Source: JANMJD01 sp963828405
GTDB taxonomy: Bacteria; Actinomycetota; Acidimicrobiia; Acidimicrobiales; Ilumatobacteraceae
DNA: 64,000 nucleotides
Reading direction: 5' to 3'
NCBI GenBank assembly: GCA_963828405.1
Contig: CAWHEG010000031.1
Location: 868,001 to 932,000, forward strand
Shown: in pieces, positions 24,139 to 33,077 of the stretch
Position numbering within the stretch: position 1 is the stretch's first letter
How the letters are laid out: each line of letters begins with the position of its first letter
Notes under the pieces: generated by a model
What the model was told of the DNA's origin: nothing
The model's database searches: none
The model's input: the letters and a program-made list of their open reading frames with translations, nothing else
Position numbers and translations under genes: made by a program

Positions 24139-24588
24139 TCAGTCGCGGCGGGCGCCGAAGAACGCCTCCAGCAGCCCGGCAGACTCGTCGGCCCGGACAC
24201 CGTGGGCCGTGGGGAAGTTGTGGTTCAACCGGGGATCGGCGCTGACGTTGTAGAGGCTCGCGGTGGCGCCGCCCTTGAGATCGGCGGCACCGTACACCAG
24301 GCGTCCGATGCGGGCGTTGAGCAGTGCTCCGGCGCACATCACGCACGGCTCGAGGGTCACCACGAGGGTGCAGTCCTCCAGCCTCCAGGTACCGAGAGCC
24401 GCCGCGGCATCGCGCAGCGCGAGGATCTCGGCATGGGCTGTCGGGTCGCTCGTCGCTTCGCGCTCGTTGTGGCGCCGGGCGATGACCACGCCGTCGCGCA
24501 CGACGATCGCGCCCACCGGAACCTCGTCGGTTGCTGCGGCGAGCCGGGCCTCGGCGAGCGCGATTCCCATCGCCTCGTCGTCGGTCAC
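24139..24588 (-). CDS. tadA: tRNA adenosine(34) deaminase
   Basis: A 149-residue deaminase that converts A34 to inosine in tRNA-Arg(ACG), needed to read CGN codons. The zinc and proton-shuttle site is TAHAEILALRDAA, and the other zinc ligands are in TLEPCVMCAGALLNARI. VPVGAIVVRDGVVIARRHNERE at the N-terminus is also typical. The GTG at 24588 is the first suitable start (VTDDEAMGIALAEARL); ATG 24570 is a possible internal one. It lies between two tRNA-Ser genes on the same strand and 40 bases after the metallophosphoesterase gene. Confidence 0.95.
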   Translation of the reverse strand: MTDDEAMGIALAEARLAAATDEVPVGAIVVRDGVVIARRHNEREATSDPTAHAEILALRDAAAALGTWRLEDCTLVVTLEPCVMCAGALLNARIGRLVYGAADLKGGATASLYNVSADPRLNHNFPTAHGVRADESAGLLEAFFGARRD

Positions 24589-24628
24589 CCGGCTGTCCGA
24601 AGGTCGCGGTCGGCAGGATTCACCGGCG

Positions 24629-26383
24629 TCACGAGTGGCAGGCCGACGTGCCGCTGTCGAGCGTCTTGTCGTCGACGCCGATATAGGCCCAGTCGTAGCC
24701 GCCCGGGTGCAGGGTGAGCGAGAGGACACCGAAGGTCGTGTTGTTGCGGAACACCGAGTTGGGCTGCACCTTTCCCCATTGGTACAGGCCCTTGCCGCCC
24801 GCCCCGACGACGAACTGGGCGATCCCGCGGGCCGGGTCGGCCGTGGCCGACGGGTCCTGGGGTGCGAACCGCTCGTAGAGGTGGTCGTTGCCCGAGAGCA
24901 GGACATCGGCTCCGCCGGCGTAGGCGGTGGCGAACAGCCCGGCCGTGCGCAACTGGTTGCCGTGGACACCCGAGGAGAAGCGCGGGTGGTGCCAGGTGAC
25001 CAGCGTGCACTGGGCGGCGTGGGCCGCAAGTTCTCCGGCGAGCCAGAGGTCCTCGGCTCCGCCGGCCTTGTAGCCCTTCTGGGAGTTGACGTGGATGACC
25101 CGCCAGGTGCCGATGTCCTCGGCGTAGAACCCCTCGTCGGGCCTGCCGGCCGGCCCGGTGGCGGTGGGCGAACCGTTCCAGTAGGCGAAGTAGCCGTCGG
25201 CCGTCGGGTAGCCGTCGTACTCGTGGCTGCCGATCGTCGGGCTGGTGATCGCCTTGAAGTCCCCCCAGCTCGGATGGGCCACCGGGTCGGGGAACGGGCC
25301 GTAGCTCGCCTGGAACTCCGCCGCGGTGCGCGTGCCGCCGTACTGCAGATCGCCGAGGGGGAGCACCCGGGTGGGGGCGATTCTGGCGATCAGCGCCGCC
25401 GTGCGGCTCGCGCCGCAACCCGCAGAGATCGCTCCGCCGACACACGAGATGTCGCCGGCGGCGACGACGACCGGGTCGGCGACTTCGACGGACGACGTGG
25501 CGGTGGCGCTCGCTCCTGCGGTGTCGGTGACGGTGACCGTGACGGCGAAGTTGCCGGCGCCGGTGTAGGTGTGTGACGCCGCGGGCGTCGCCGACGAGGT
25601 CGTCGGCGTTCCGTCGCCCCAGTCGAATCCGTAACCGACGATCTCGGAGGTGCCGGCGCTCGACGCCGAGGCGTCGGCGTCGACAATGAGCGGGACGATG
25701 CCCGCCACGGGGGTGACGACGAGTGCGGCGACGGGCGGGGAGGGCGGCGTCACCTCGCCGCAGTTCTCGGTGATGTCGTCGACCCACAGCGTCGCGCCGG
25801 GAGCCAGGCCGACCCCGCCGACCGTCAGGTCGATGTCGTTGCCCGGGGTGACGGCGAGCACGGCATCGAGCAGGTGCCACTCGGCATCGGGGAGTACGAA
25901 CGTCGTCGTCGTCGATCCCTCGGGGGTGGCGACCGCCGGCTGGGCGAGCCGGAGGTTGACGGTGACGCCGGCCTCGCCGGCGACCCAGGCCGAGGCCGCG
26001 CACGTCGGTCCGGGGCTGGCCGGCACCCAGTCCGGGGAGTCGTCGAGCACCACGTCGCCGCCGGCGGAGCCCGCGGTGAGGGCGAAGGAGAACAGCCCGG
26101 TGTGCGACCGCGTCCCATCGCGCCACAGCACCGTTCCGGCGCTGCTGCCGGTGGAGGACCAGCCAGCCTCGGCGCCGGCGTCGCCCACCTCGTTGAGCGG
26201 CACAGCGATCGTCGTGCTCGCCGGAGTGGTGCTGTCGACCGCCGAATCGACGACCTCACCGGCCCCCGGCTCGGCGGCCGGTCCGTTGTCCGCCTTCGAC
26301 GACAGTGCGGCCGAGGCCGAGGCGACCCCGACGGCGAGCAGCACGCCCGCTGCAGCGGTGGCGATTCCCAGATGGCGACGCAT
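24629..26383 (-). CDS. Secreted metallophosphoesterase with lectin-like and PKD domains
   Basis: 584 residues with a cleavable signal peptide (MRRHLGIATAAAGVLLAVGVASASAA). A carbohydrate-binding-like beta-sandwich (about 50-215), a PKD domain (about 220-305, with GYGFDWGDGTPTTSS and HTYTGAGNFAVTVTVTD) and a calcineurin-like phosphoesterase domain (about 310-584) follow. Metal-site motifs are AAGDISC, LPLGDLQYGG, SPTIGSHEYDG, VTWHHPRFSSG and LLSGNDHLYERF. The usual GNHE is GSHE here. AAAGGAG precedes ATG 26383, which is preferred to the GTG one codon upstream. It is likely an extracellular phosphatase for phosphate scavenging. Confidence 0.87.
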   Translation of the reverse strand: MRRHLGIATAAAGVLLAVGVASASAALSSKADNGPAAEPGAGEVVDSAVDSTTPASTTIAVPLNEVGDAGAEAGWSSTGSSAGTVLWRDGTRSHTGLFSFALTAGSAGGDVVLDDSPDWVPASPGPTCAASAWVAGEAGVTVNLRLAQPAVATPEGSTTTTFVLPDAEWHLLDAVLAVTPGNDIDLTVGGVGLAPGATLWVDDITENCGEVTPPSPPVAALVVTPVAGIVPLIVDADASASSAGTSEIVGYGFDWGDGTPTTSSATPAASHTYTGAGNFAVTVTVTDTAGASATATSSVEVADPVVVAAGDISCVGGAISAGCGASRTAALIARIAPTRVLPLGDLQYGGTRTAAEFQASYGPFPDPVAHPSWGDFKAITSPTIGSHEYDGYPTADGYFAYWNGSPTATGPAGRPDEGFYAEDIGTWRVIHVNSQKGYKAGGAEDLWLAGELAAHAAQCTLVTWHHPRFSSGVHGNQLRTAGLFATAYAGGADVLLSGNDHLYERFAPQDPSATADPARGIAQFVVGAGGKGLYQWGKVQPNSVFRNNTTFGVLSLTLHPGGYDWAYIGVDDKTLDSGTSACHS

Positions 26384-26430
26384 CACGACTCCTTTGGCGG
26401 CCCGCGAACGGCACGGATCGGATCAGATGG

Positions 26431-26515
26431 CGGAGGGGGTGGGATTCGAACCCACGGAGGCTTGCACCTCACACGCTTTCCAAGCGTGCCGATTCGGCCG
26501 CTCTCGCACCCCTCC
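26431..26515 (-). tRNA. tRNA-Ser (anticodon GGA)
   Basis: A class II tRNA of 85 bases. The acceptor stem GGAGGGG/CCCCTCC, T-arm GTGGG-TTCGAAT-CCCAC and anticodon stem CACGC/GCGTG with loop TTGGAAA give anticodon GGA (reads UCC and UCU). The long variable arm is almost identical to that of the tRNA-Ser(CGA) 2.4 kb away. CCA is not encoded. Confidence 0.96.
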
Positions 26516-26583
26516 CAGCGGTTTCCGGCCCGCAGGTCGGCGACAGCCAGCGCAGCGAGGCTACCGGACCGATACGCTGGGGG

Positions 26584-26740
26584 CTACGTCGCCCACCCGT
26601 CGGGTGTGGTGGTGGTCGGGTCCTGTGCAACGGGCGTCCGGGAAACAGGTCAGGGTCGGAAGACAGCAGCCTTCAACGGTCACGTCTGTGTGCCGCAGAT
26701 CGCCGGGCCACCGCCACAGCCGGCGGGTGGTGCGACGTCA
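26584..26740 (+). ncRNA. ffs: Signal recognition particle RNA (bacterial)
   Basis: The Ffh-binding domain IV is unmistakable: AGGTCAGGGTCGGAAGACAG followed by CAGCCT at about 26648-26673, with the GGAA tetraloop closed by GTC/GAC and the symmetric and asymmetric loops. Flanking helices can be traced outward: ACGTCGC with CCACCCG (26586 on) pairs with CGGGTGG and GCGACGT (ending 26738), and GGTGTGGTGGTGG pairs with CCACCGCCACAGCC. That makes an RNA of about 157 bases. A TACGCT hexamer at 26573-26578 lies at the right distance for a start near 26585. The ends are estimates. Confidence 0.9.
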
Positions 26741-26775
26741 GCGCCGGCCGCGTCGATCGGGCGGGTGGTCCGATC

Positions 26776-27652
26776 TCAGCGCCGGCCCGCGGCGATCCGC
26801 TCGGCCCGCCCGACCAGGTATGCCGACCCCAGCCGCTCGGCCATCGCCGCGAACTCCGGTGTCGGACCCTCCCAGCGCCAGCTGTCGACGCTGCCGACGG
26901 CGACCTCGCGCTCCACCGTGGCGATCCGCCGGAACAGCAGGGCCAGCTCGAAATCGTCCTGCAGCGTCGCGCGACAGCTTGTCGGCGCCACGCAGGCCGA
27001 CGATGTCCCAATCGAGCGCCGCACGCGGGATGTCCTCGAGATGGCGGTAGCGGCCGAGCACGGCCGAGGCGCTCTTGGCACCCCAGCCGGCCAGGCCGGG
27101 GAAGCCGTCGGCCGAGTCGCCGACGACGGCGAGGTAGTCGGGGATGCTCTCGGGCAGGACACCGAACTTCTCGAACACGCCTGCGGCATCGGTGATCTCG
27201 CCCTTGCGCCGATCGAGCTGCACGACGCGGGTCCCCTCGACGCACTGGCCGAGGTCCTTGTCGGGGGTGCAGATCACCACCCGCTCCACCCGTTCGTCGG
27301 CCGAGGCCACCGCGGCGCCTGCGGCGAGCGCGTCGTCGGCCTCGTACTCGACCATCGCCCAGGTGACGACCCCCATCGCCACGAGGGCCTCCTCGAGGAC
27401 CGGGATCTGCTCGAGCAGCTCCGCGGCCATGCCCTCGCTCGACTTGTACCCCGGCCACAGGTCGTTGCGGAAGCTCTCGATCACGTGGTCCGACGCCACC
27501 GCCAGATGGGTCGCCCCTTCGCCGAGCAGTTGCAGCGTCGAACCGAGCACCCCGACGACACCGTCGTAGGGCCCGATCTCGGCGTGGCGGGCGGCCTGGC
27601 CGTAGTGCTGGCGGAACAACTCGTACGTGCCGTCGATGAGATGGACCTGCAT
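26776..27652 (-). CDS. 5'-3' exonuclease of the PIN/FEN fold (frameshifted)
   Basis: About 291 residues once one extra base is removed. N-terminal: MQVHLIDGTYELFRQHYGQ, VASDHVIESFRNDLWPGYKS, VEYEADDALAAG, ICTPDKDLGQCV (metal-binding acidic residues), then the helix-hairpin-helix DNA-binding part DYLAVVGDSADGFPG and GWGAKSASA. After RGADKLS the frame is lost within CGCGCG (26968-26973), and the proper C-terminus (LQDDFELALLFRRIATVERE to RAERIAAGRR) continues one frame over to 26776. The family handles flap or RNA-primer removal and repair. It is divergent from the RlmI-type gene, 20 bases away. Confidence 0.85.
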
Positions 27653-27672
27653 GGTGCCTAGTCTCGCCGACG

Positions 27673-28857
27673 ATGGGCACTCGGGCGACGTTGACGCTGC
27701 GGGCCGGCCGCGACAAATCGCTGCGCCGCCGGCACCCGTGGGTGTTCAGCGGTGGTGTCGACCACGTCACGGGTTCGCCCGAGCCCGGCGAGACGGTCGG
27801 GATCCACGCCGCTGACGGCGCCTTCCTGGCCTGGGGCGCCTACAGCCCCCACTCGCAGATCGTCGCCAGGGTCTGGTCGTTCGACGAAGCCGAGACCGTC
27901 GACGAGACGCTCGTCGCCCGCCGGGTGGTGGCTGCCGCCGCCCGTCGGGCAGAACTGGCCGGGCGGACCGATGCCTGCCGGCTGGTGTTCTCGGAGTCCG
28001 ACGGCCTGCCCGGTCTGATCGCTGATCGCTACGGCGCGTTCGTCGTCGTCGAGCTGACCACCACCGGCGCCGACCACTGGCGCGAGGCGATCGGCCGCGC
28101 CCTGATCGGCCTGGACGGGGTCGAGGGGGTGTTCGAGCGTTCGGACGTCGAGATCCGCAAGCGGGAGGGCCTCGGCGATCGGGTGGGCGTCGTGGCCGGC
28201 GCCGAGCCGCCGGAGGTGATCGAGATCTCCGAGGATGGCGCCCGCTACCTGGTCGACGTCCGGTCGGGGCACAAGACCGGGCTGTATCTCGACCAGCGCG
28301 AGTCGCGGGTGGCCGTCGGCCGTCTCGCCGGTGGCCGTCGGGTGCTCAACACGTTCTGCTACACCGGGGCGTTCTCGGTCGTCGCCTGGCGGGGTGGGGC
28401 CACCGGCGTGGTCGGCATCGACTCCTCGGCCCCGGCGCTCGCCATGGCCGAACGCAACCTCCGCCTCAACGACTGCCCCGCCGGCGTGCTGGTCGAGGCC
28501 GACGTGTTCGCCGACCTGCGCCGGCTGCGGGCACTCGGCGAGCGGTTCGGGATGGTCATCCTCGACCCGCCGAGGCTGGTCACCAGCACCGGGAACATCG
28601 AGCGGGCGACGAGGGCCTACAAGGACATCAACCTGATCGCCTGCCAGCTGCTCGAGCCCGGGGGGCTGCTGATCACGTTCTCGTGTTCGGGACTGCTCGA
28701 CGAGGCGCTGTTCCAACGGGTCGTCGCCGGCGCCGCGCTCGACGCCCGCCGTGACGTGCGCGTCATCGGCCGGTTGCACCAGGCGAGCGATCACCCGGTG
28801 TTGCTCTCGGTTCCGGAAACCGCCTATCTCAAGGGTCTGATCTGCGAGGTGGACTGA
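27673..28857 (+). CDS. Class I SAM-dependent rRNA methyltransferase, RlmI type
   Basis: 394 residues. An N-terminal PUA RNA-binding domain (TLRAGRDKSLRRRHPWVFSGGVD) is followed by a linker and a Rossmann methyltransferase domain: RVLNTFCYTGAFSVVAWRGG (SAM motif I), VVGIDSSAPALAMAERN, and the catalytic VILDPPRL. FSCSGLLD carries the second catalytic cysteine of 5-methylcytosine enzymes. RlmI makes m5C1962 in 23S rRNA in E. coli; the same role is inferred. ATG 27673 has TAGTCT eight bases upstream (27659-27664). The stop overlaps the next start (TGATGA). Confidence 0.9.
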   Translation: MGTRATLTLRAGRDKSLRRRHPWVFSGGVDHVTGSPEPGETVGIHAADGAFLAWGAYSPHSQIVARVWSFDEAETVDETLVARRVVAAAARRAELAGRTDACRLVFSESDGLPGLIADRYGAFVVVELTTTGADHWREAIGRALIGLDGVEGVFERSDVEIRKREGLGDRVGVVAGAEPPEVIEISEDGARYLVDVRSGHKTGLYLDQRESRVAVGRLAGGRRVLNTFCYTGAFSVVAWRGGATGVVGIDSSAPALAMAERNLRLNDCPAGVLVEADVFADLRRLRALGERFGMVILDPPRLVTSTGNIERATRAYKDINLIACQLLEPGGLLITFSCSGLLDEALFQRVVAGAALDARRDVRVIGRLHQASDHPVLLSVPETAYLKGLICEVD

Positions 28858-30032
28858 TGAACCCGCGGATCGCCACCCCGACGATCGACACGCCGACGAT
28901 CGCGGTGATGGCCCGGTTGGTCGCCTTCCCCACCGAGAGCCGCACCCCGAACCGCGAGCTGATCGACTGGGTGGCCAACCGGATGTCGGCGTTCGGCGGT
29001 CGGGTCACCCTGGTCGGCGGCCCGGACGCCGAGGATCGGACGAACCTGCTGGCCAGCTTCGGACCGGTGGGTCCGGGCGGGTTGATGCTCTCCGGGCATT
29101 CCGACGTGGTCCCGGCCGGTCCGGGCTGGGCGAGCGACCCATGGACGGTCACCGATCGCGCCGGACGGCTCCACGGGCGGGGGACCGCCGACATGAAGGG
29201 GTTCATCGCCTCGGCGCTCGTCGCCGTCGAACGGCTGGCCGGGACGACCCTCCGGGCCCCGCTCCACGTGGCGCTGTCGTTCGACGAGGAGGTCGGCTGC
29301 ATCGGCGTCCGCCACCTGCTCGACCGGCTCGGCGCGGACGGGGAGGTGCGCCCGTCGCTGGTCGTCATCGGTGAGCCGACGATGATGCAGCCCCGGCACC
29401 GTCACCTCGGCAAGGTGGGCTACGAGGTGGAATTCCTCGGCGCGTCGGGTCATTCCAGCCTGTCGTACCGGCTGCCGTCGGCGATCAGCTCGGCGTCCAG
29501 GGTGATCGCCGCGCTCGACGCGGTCGGGCGCGTTGCCGCCGACGCGGCGGGCGGCTCGGAACCCGACGTCACCGTCAACTGCGGCGTGATCGAGGGCGGG
29601 GCAGGGCTGAACGTGATCGCCGAGCGGTGCCGGCTGTCGTTCGAGTTGCGCCACGCCGCCGAGCGCGACCCCGATGTGGCGCTGACCCCGGTGCGCGACG
29701 TCCTGGCCGCCGAGCACGCCGTGCTCGGGGCGGTCGGCCGGGGTGTCGAGGTGATCGAGATCGTGCGGTACCCCGGGCTGGCCACCGATGCCGATCACCC
29801 GATGGTCAAGCTCGTCGAGCGTGTGGCCGACGCCGGCGTCTGCCGCCCGCTCGGGTACGGCACCGAGGGCGGCCTGTTCGCGGCGACCATCGACGCCCCC
29901 GTCGTCATCTGCGGTCCGGGCGACATCGCCGTCGCCCATCGCCCCGACGAGTACGTGACCGCCGAGCAGCTCACGCGCTGCGACCACTTCCTCACCGGCC
30001 TCATCGAGCGGGTGTGCCGGGCGAGTGGGTGA
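28857..30032 (+). CDS. M20 family deacylase, acetylornithine deacetylase-like
   Basis: 391 residues. The di-zinc site is visible: LSGHSDVVPAGPGWASDPW, GRLHGRGTADMKGFIASALV and the catalytic SFDEEVGCIGVRHLL. The dimerisation/lid domain is inserted in the usual place (LGKVGYEVEFLGASGHSSLSY), and the late GYGTEGGLFAA and ICGPGDIAVAHRPDEYV motifs match ArgE. Acetylornithine deacetylase (arginine synthesis) is the closest match; related N-acyl amino acid deacylases share these motifs. It is coupled to the RNA methyltransferase by a one-base stop/start overlap, an unusual pairing. Confidence 0.85.
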   Translation: MNPRIATPTIDTPTIAVMARLVAFPTESRTPNRELIDWVANRMSAFGGRVTLVGGPDAEDRTNLLASFGPVGPGGLMLSGHSDVVPAGPGWASDPWTVTDRAGRLHGRGTADMKGFIASALVAVERLAGTTLRAPLHVALSFDEEVGCIGVRHLLDRLGADGEVRPSLVVIGEPTMMQPRHRHLGKVGYEVEFLGASGHSSLSYRLPSAISSASRVIAALDAVGRVAADAAGGSEPDVTVNCGVIEGGAGLNVIAERCRLSFELRHAAERDPDVALTPVRDVLAAEHAVLGAVGRGVEVIEIVRYPGLATDADHPMVKLVERVADAGVCRPLGYGTEGGLFAATIDAPVVICGPGDIAVAHRPDEYVTAEQLTRCDHFLTGLIERVCRASG

Positions 30033-30067
30033 CGAGGTGGCGGACGGGTCCGAGCGCACACGCGGCA

Positions 30068-30123
30068 GATCACCCGCTCACACTGGCCCGAGGTCGTGCC
30101 TCAGGGCGGTGAGCCGGGTGATC
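30068..30123. terminator. Nested inverted repeat between convergent genes (bidirectional terminator candidate)
   Basis: The outer arms GATCACCCGCTCAC (30068-30081) and GTGAGCCGGGTGATC (30109-30123) pair with one bulged base; inside, GCCCGAGG and CCTCAGGGC can pair around TCGTG. It lies between the ends of the deacylase gene (30032) and the converging membrane-protein gene (30150). There is no T-run on either side. Confidence 0.55.
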
Positions 30124-30149
30124 TCATCCGGCTGACGTCGAACTGCTCG

Positions 30150-30830
30150 TCAGTGGGCGGCACCCGTCATGGGGACGTGCGGGTGACGGCGGTGGAGTGC
30201 CAGGCGATGCTCTCCGGTGAAGAACAGGCCCCAACCGGCGAGGCCGAGCATCAACAGACCGGGCACCACGAAGAACCAGGTGAACAGCCGGAAGTTGGGC
30301 AGGCTGTCGGCCTGCTTGTAGTTGTCGACATTGGTCTGCATCGTCGACACGAGCGGCTCGTAGTGCTGCAGTCCGGCCGGCACCTGGGCGAAGATGTCGA
30401 CGTTCTTCGACATCACACCGAGCAGGTTCCCGTAGTCGGCCTGCATCTGCGGCAGTCCGGCCAGCATCGCCGACATCGCCGGGTAGTTGGTCGCCAGGAA
30501 CTGCTGCACCTGCTCAGGCGTCATGTTGAGCGCTTGGGCCAGGCCGGGCACCAGCTTCTCCGAATCGGTCTGCATGCCCTTGATGCCGTCGAGGTACGCG
30601 TTGAACTTCGTCACGTTCTCCTGGGACATCGCCGGGACGACATCGCCGAGGGGCACGAACACGTCGTTGTAGTAGGCGGCCGTCTTGTCGACGTTGGCCT
30701 GCTGCATCAACGGGTGGAAGTTGTCGAGCATCTCCTGGCCGTGGCTCGCCTTGTTGGGGAATCCGAGGGCGAGCGGGGTGGCGATCATCAGCACTCCGAG
30801 GAAACCGACGATCCAGAGGACCTTGCGCAC
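30150..30830 (-). CDS. Hypothetical two-helix membrane protein with extracytoplasmic helical domain
   Basis: 226 residues. A signal-anchor (RKVLWIVGFLGVLMIATPLAL) is followed by about 155 residues of methionine- and glutamine-rich helical sequence (NMTPEQVQQFLATNYPAMSAMLAGLPQM is one part) and a second membrane segment near the C-terminus (LFTWFFVVPGLLMLGLAGWG), with a short His/Arg-rich tail HRLALHRRHPHVPM. The middle domain should lie outside the cell. I do not recognise the family. It has the best Shine-Dalgarno site in the window (AAGGAGGT, GTG start 30830), so it is probably well expressed. Confidence 0.8.
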   Translation of the reverse strand: MRKVLWIVGFLGVLMIATPLALGFPNKASHGQEMLDNFHPLMQQANVDKTAAYYNDVFVPLGDVVPAMSQENVTKFNAYLDGIKGMQTDSEKLVPGLAQALNMTPEQVQQFLATNYPAMSAMLAGLPQMQADYGNLLGVMSKNVDIFAQVPAGLQHYEPLVSTMQTNVDNYKQADSLPNFRLFTWFFVVPGLLMLGLAGWGLFFTGEHRLALHRRHPHVPMTGAAH

Positions 30831-30989
30831 GGCGGTCCCACCTCCTTCTTTGGGTCACGACGTGACCTGTGAGTTCATCGTCGGGCCGACGGGACCGCTC
30901 GACCAGGGCCGGCGGTCGGCCGGGTGCCAGGACTTTGGCCAGACGCGGGGCACACCGGAGGGAGAGGTGACACCCAGTAGGTTCGCGGC

Positions 30990-31916
30990 ATGGCGCCGCC
31001 TTGGGACGAGAGCGACATCCCCGACCAGTCGGGCCGCGTCGCCGTGGTCACCGGGGCCAACAGCGGGATCGGCTGGGACACCGCCCGCGCCCTCGCCCAG
31101 CACGGCGCGCAGGTCGTGATGGCCTGCCGGAACCGATCGAAGGCCGAGGAGGCCAAGGCGCGCATCGATGCCCTCCGGCCGAGGGGCCGGGTCACCCTGC
31201 TCGATCTCGACCTGGCCTCGCTCGACTCGATCCGCGCCGCCTCGGCCGGGCTCCTCGCCGATCACGACCGTCTCGATCTGCTGATCGACAACGCCGGGGT
31301 GATGGCCCTGCCGCACATGCGCACCGCCGACGGTTTCGAGATGCAGTTCGGCACCAACCACCTCGGGCACTTCGCCCTCACCGGCCTGCTGCTCGACCGG
31401 GTGACGAACACCCCGGGTTCACGGGTCGTGGTGGTGGCGAGTTCTGCCCACAAGTTCGGCAGATTGGACTTCGACGATCTGCTGTGGGAGAAGTCGTACT
31501 CGGCGTGGCCCGCCTACGGCCGCAGCAAGCTGGCCAACCTGCTGTTCGCCTACGAGCTGCAGCGGCGTCTCGAACGAGCCTCGTCGTCGACCATCGTGGC
31601 CTGTGCCCACCCCGGTGGCGCCCGCACCAACCTGGGCACCACGTCGGGCGGGCTGCTCGGCACGCTGGCCGCGGTGCTGCGCCCCGTGGCGATGCTCACG
31701 ATGCAGTCGGCGCGGATGGGTGCGCTGCCCACGTTGCGGGCGGCCAGCGATCCGGCGGTGCGCGGTGGCGAGTACTACGGACCCGATCGCCTCGGCGAGC
31801 TGCGCGGCCACCCCGTGAAGGTCTCGTCCAACGCCCGCTCCCACGACGCCGGTGACGCCGCGCGGCTGTGGGCCGTCTCCGAACGGCTCACCGGGGTCGT
31901 CTACGGCCTCCGCTGA
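30990..31916 (+). CDS. Short-chain dehydrogenase/reductase
   Basis: A 308-residue Rossmann oxidoreductase: the cofactor-binding TGANSGIGWDTARAL, the DLDLASLDSIRA segment, DNAGVMALP, and the catalytic Ser (VVASSAHKFG) and YxxxK (YGRSK). An arginine after the second strand (ACRNRSK) favours NADP(H). Length and pattern resemble the retinol-dehydrogenase/protochlorophyllide-reductase-like branch, in which substrates are varied lipids or ketones; the actual substrate is unknown. ATG 30990 has TAGGTT six bases upstream (30978-30983). Confidence 0.9.
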   Translation: MAPPWDESDIPDQSGRVAVVTGANSGIGWDTARALAQHGAQVVMACRNRSKAEEAKARIDALRPRGRVTLLDLDLASLDSIRAASAGLLADHDRLDLLIDNAGVMALPHMRTADGFEMQFGTNHLGHFALTGLLLDRVTNTPGSRVVVVASSAHKFGRLDFDDLLWEKSYSAWPAYGRSKLANLLFAYELQRRLERASSSTIVACAHPGGARTNLGTTSGGLLGTLAAVLRPVAMLTMQSARMGALPTLRAASDPAVRGGEYYGPDRLGELRGHPVKVSSNARSHDAGDAARLWAVSERLTGVVYGLR

Positions 31917-32034
31917 CGCGACGGTCGTCGACGGGTTGAGGGCCTGACCCGCGCGGCCCCAGGCGCGGCCCGATCGGGGCGCCTGATCGGGGCGGTGTCG
32001 CCCCTCCTCCGTCACGTCACTACGGTGAGACCCC

Positions 32035-32865
32035 ATGACGACCCCGCCGCCCGACCCCTTCCGCCTGGCCCTTGTCGGGGGTGGCAACATGGGCGAGGCC
32101 CTGCTCGCCGGCCTGATCCGCGCCGGCTGGGCGCCGCCGGAGCACCTCGCCGTCGTCGAGATCATCGCCGAGCGCCGGGCCGTTCTCGCCGAGCGGTATC
32201 CGGGGGTCACCGTCACCGACACGATTCCGGCCTGCCAGGCGGCGCTGATCGCCGTCAAGCCCCACGACGTGCCGATCGCCTGCGCTTCGGCCGCCTCCGC
32301 CGGGGCGACCAGGCTGCTGTCGATCGCCGCCGGGGTGACGATCGCCGCCCTCCAGGACGCGGCCGGGCCCGAGGTGAGCGTCGTGCGCTCGATGCCCAAC
32401 ACCCCCGCCCTCGTCGGCGCCGGGGCCTCGGCGATCTCGCCGGGGGCCACCGCCGGCGACGACGACCTGCGCTGGGCGACCGAGATCCTCAGTGCGGTCG
32501 GCACCGTCGACGTCGTGCCCGAGCGCCTGCTCGACGCCGTCACGGGTCTCGCCGGGTCGGGCCCGGCCTACGTGATGCTGATCGCCGAGGCGTTGATCGA
32601 GGGTGGTGTCTACGTCGGGCTGCCGCGGGCGACGGCGCGCCAGATGGTCACCCAGCTGCTCGTCGGGTCGGCCCGGCTGCTGGCCGAGAGCGGCGAGCTC
32701 CCCGAGGTGCTCCGGGCCAACGTCACCTCGCCGGGGGGGACGACCGCCGCCGGTCTCCGGGCGCTCGAGGATCACGGCGTGCGGGCCGCGTTGATCGCTG
32801 CGGTCTCAGCTGCCACGGAGAGAGGTCGGTCCATCGGCGCAGAGCGCGACCGGAGCGCCAGCTGA
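32035..32865 (+). CDS. proC: Pyrroline-5-carboxylate reductase
   Basis: A 276-residue NADPH-dependent enzyme for the last step of proline synthesis. The N-terminal dinucleotide site is LALVGGGNMGEALLAGLI; VRSMPNTPALVGAGASAI and the dimerisation-domain signature with TGLAGSGPAYV and LPRATARQMVTQ then VTSPGGTTAAGLRALE are all ProC hallmarks. ATG 32035 has TACGGT eight bases upstream (32021-32026). No other proline genes are adjacent. Confidence 0.95.
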   Translation: MTTPPPDPFRLALVGGGNMGEALLAGLIRAGWAPPEHLAVVEIIAERRAVLAERYPGVTVTDTIPACQAALIAVKPHDVPIACASAASAGATRLLSIAAGVTIAALQDAAGPEVSVVRSMPNTPALVGAGASAISPGATAGDDDLRWATEILSAVGTVDVVPERLLDAVTGLAGSGPAYVMLIAEALIEGGVYVGLPRATARQMVTQLLVGSARLLAESGELPEVLRANVTSPGGTTAAGLRALEDHGVRAALIAAVSAATERGRSIGAERDRSAS

Positions 32866-33077
32866 ATCGGATTTCAGTGGATTTCTGGGACGTGACCCTT
32901 TTCTCATCGGTGTGATTTGCGTTACGTTGATCGCAGGTCGTGAGACCACCGGTTGTTCGACAACCGGGGACGCGCCCGTAGGGGCAGCGCCGACGAGGTC
33001 GGTACCATCGGGGGGTTGGTACCGGCCTTGTTCGCGTCCGGGACCGGGTGGCGACGTGCTCCGTTACGCTGCGCCCG
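32866..33077 (+). other. Intergenic region with two hairpins (possible small RNA)
   Basis: 212 bases between proC and the SAM hydroxide adenosyltransferase gene. A TACGTT hexamer (about 32929) follows an AT-richer stretch. Downstream are CCGGTTGT-TCG-ACAACCGG (32949-32967, perfect 8-bp stem) and a second stem CGGTACC/GGTACCG around a G6 loop (about 33000-33030). The next gene has its own promoter box (33065-33070), so a short separate transcript is possible. No known RNA family is recognised. Confidence 0.4.

Noticed and set aside
32949..33040. 6C RNA
   Set aside because: Only one of the two loops carries a C run (on the minus strand); the other loop is three bases, so the family definition is not met.
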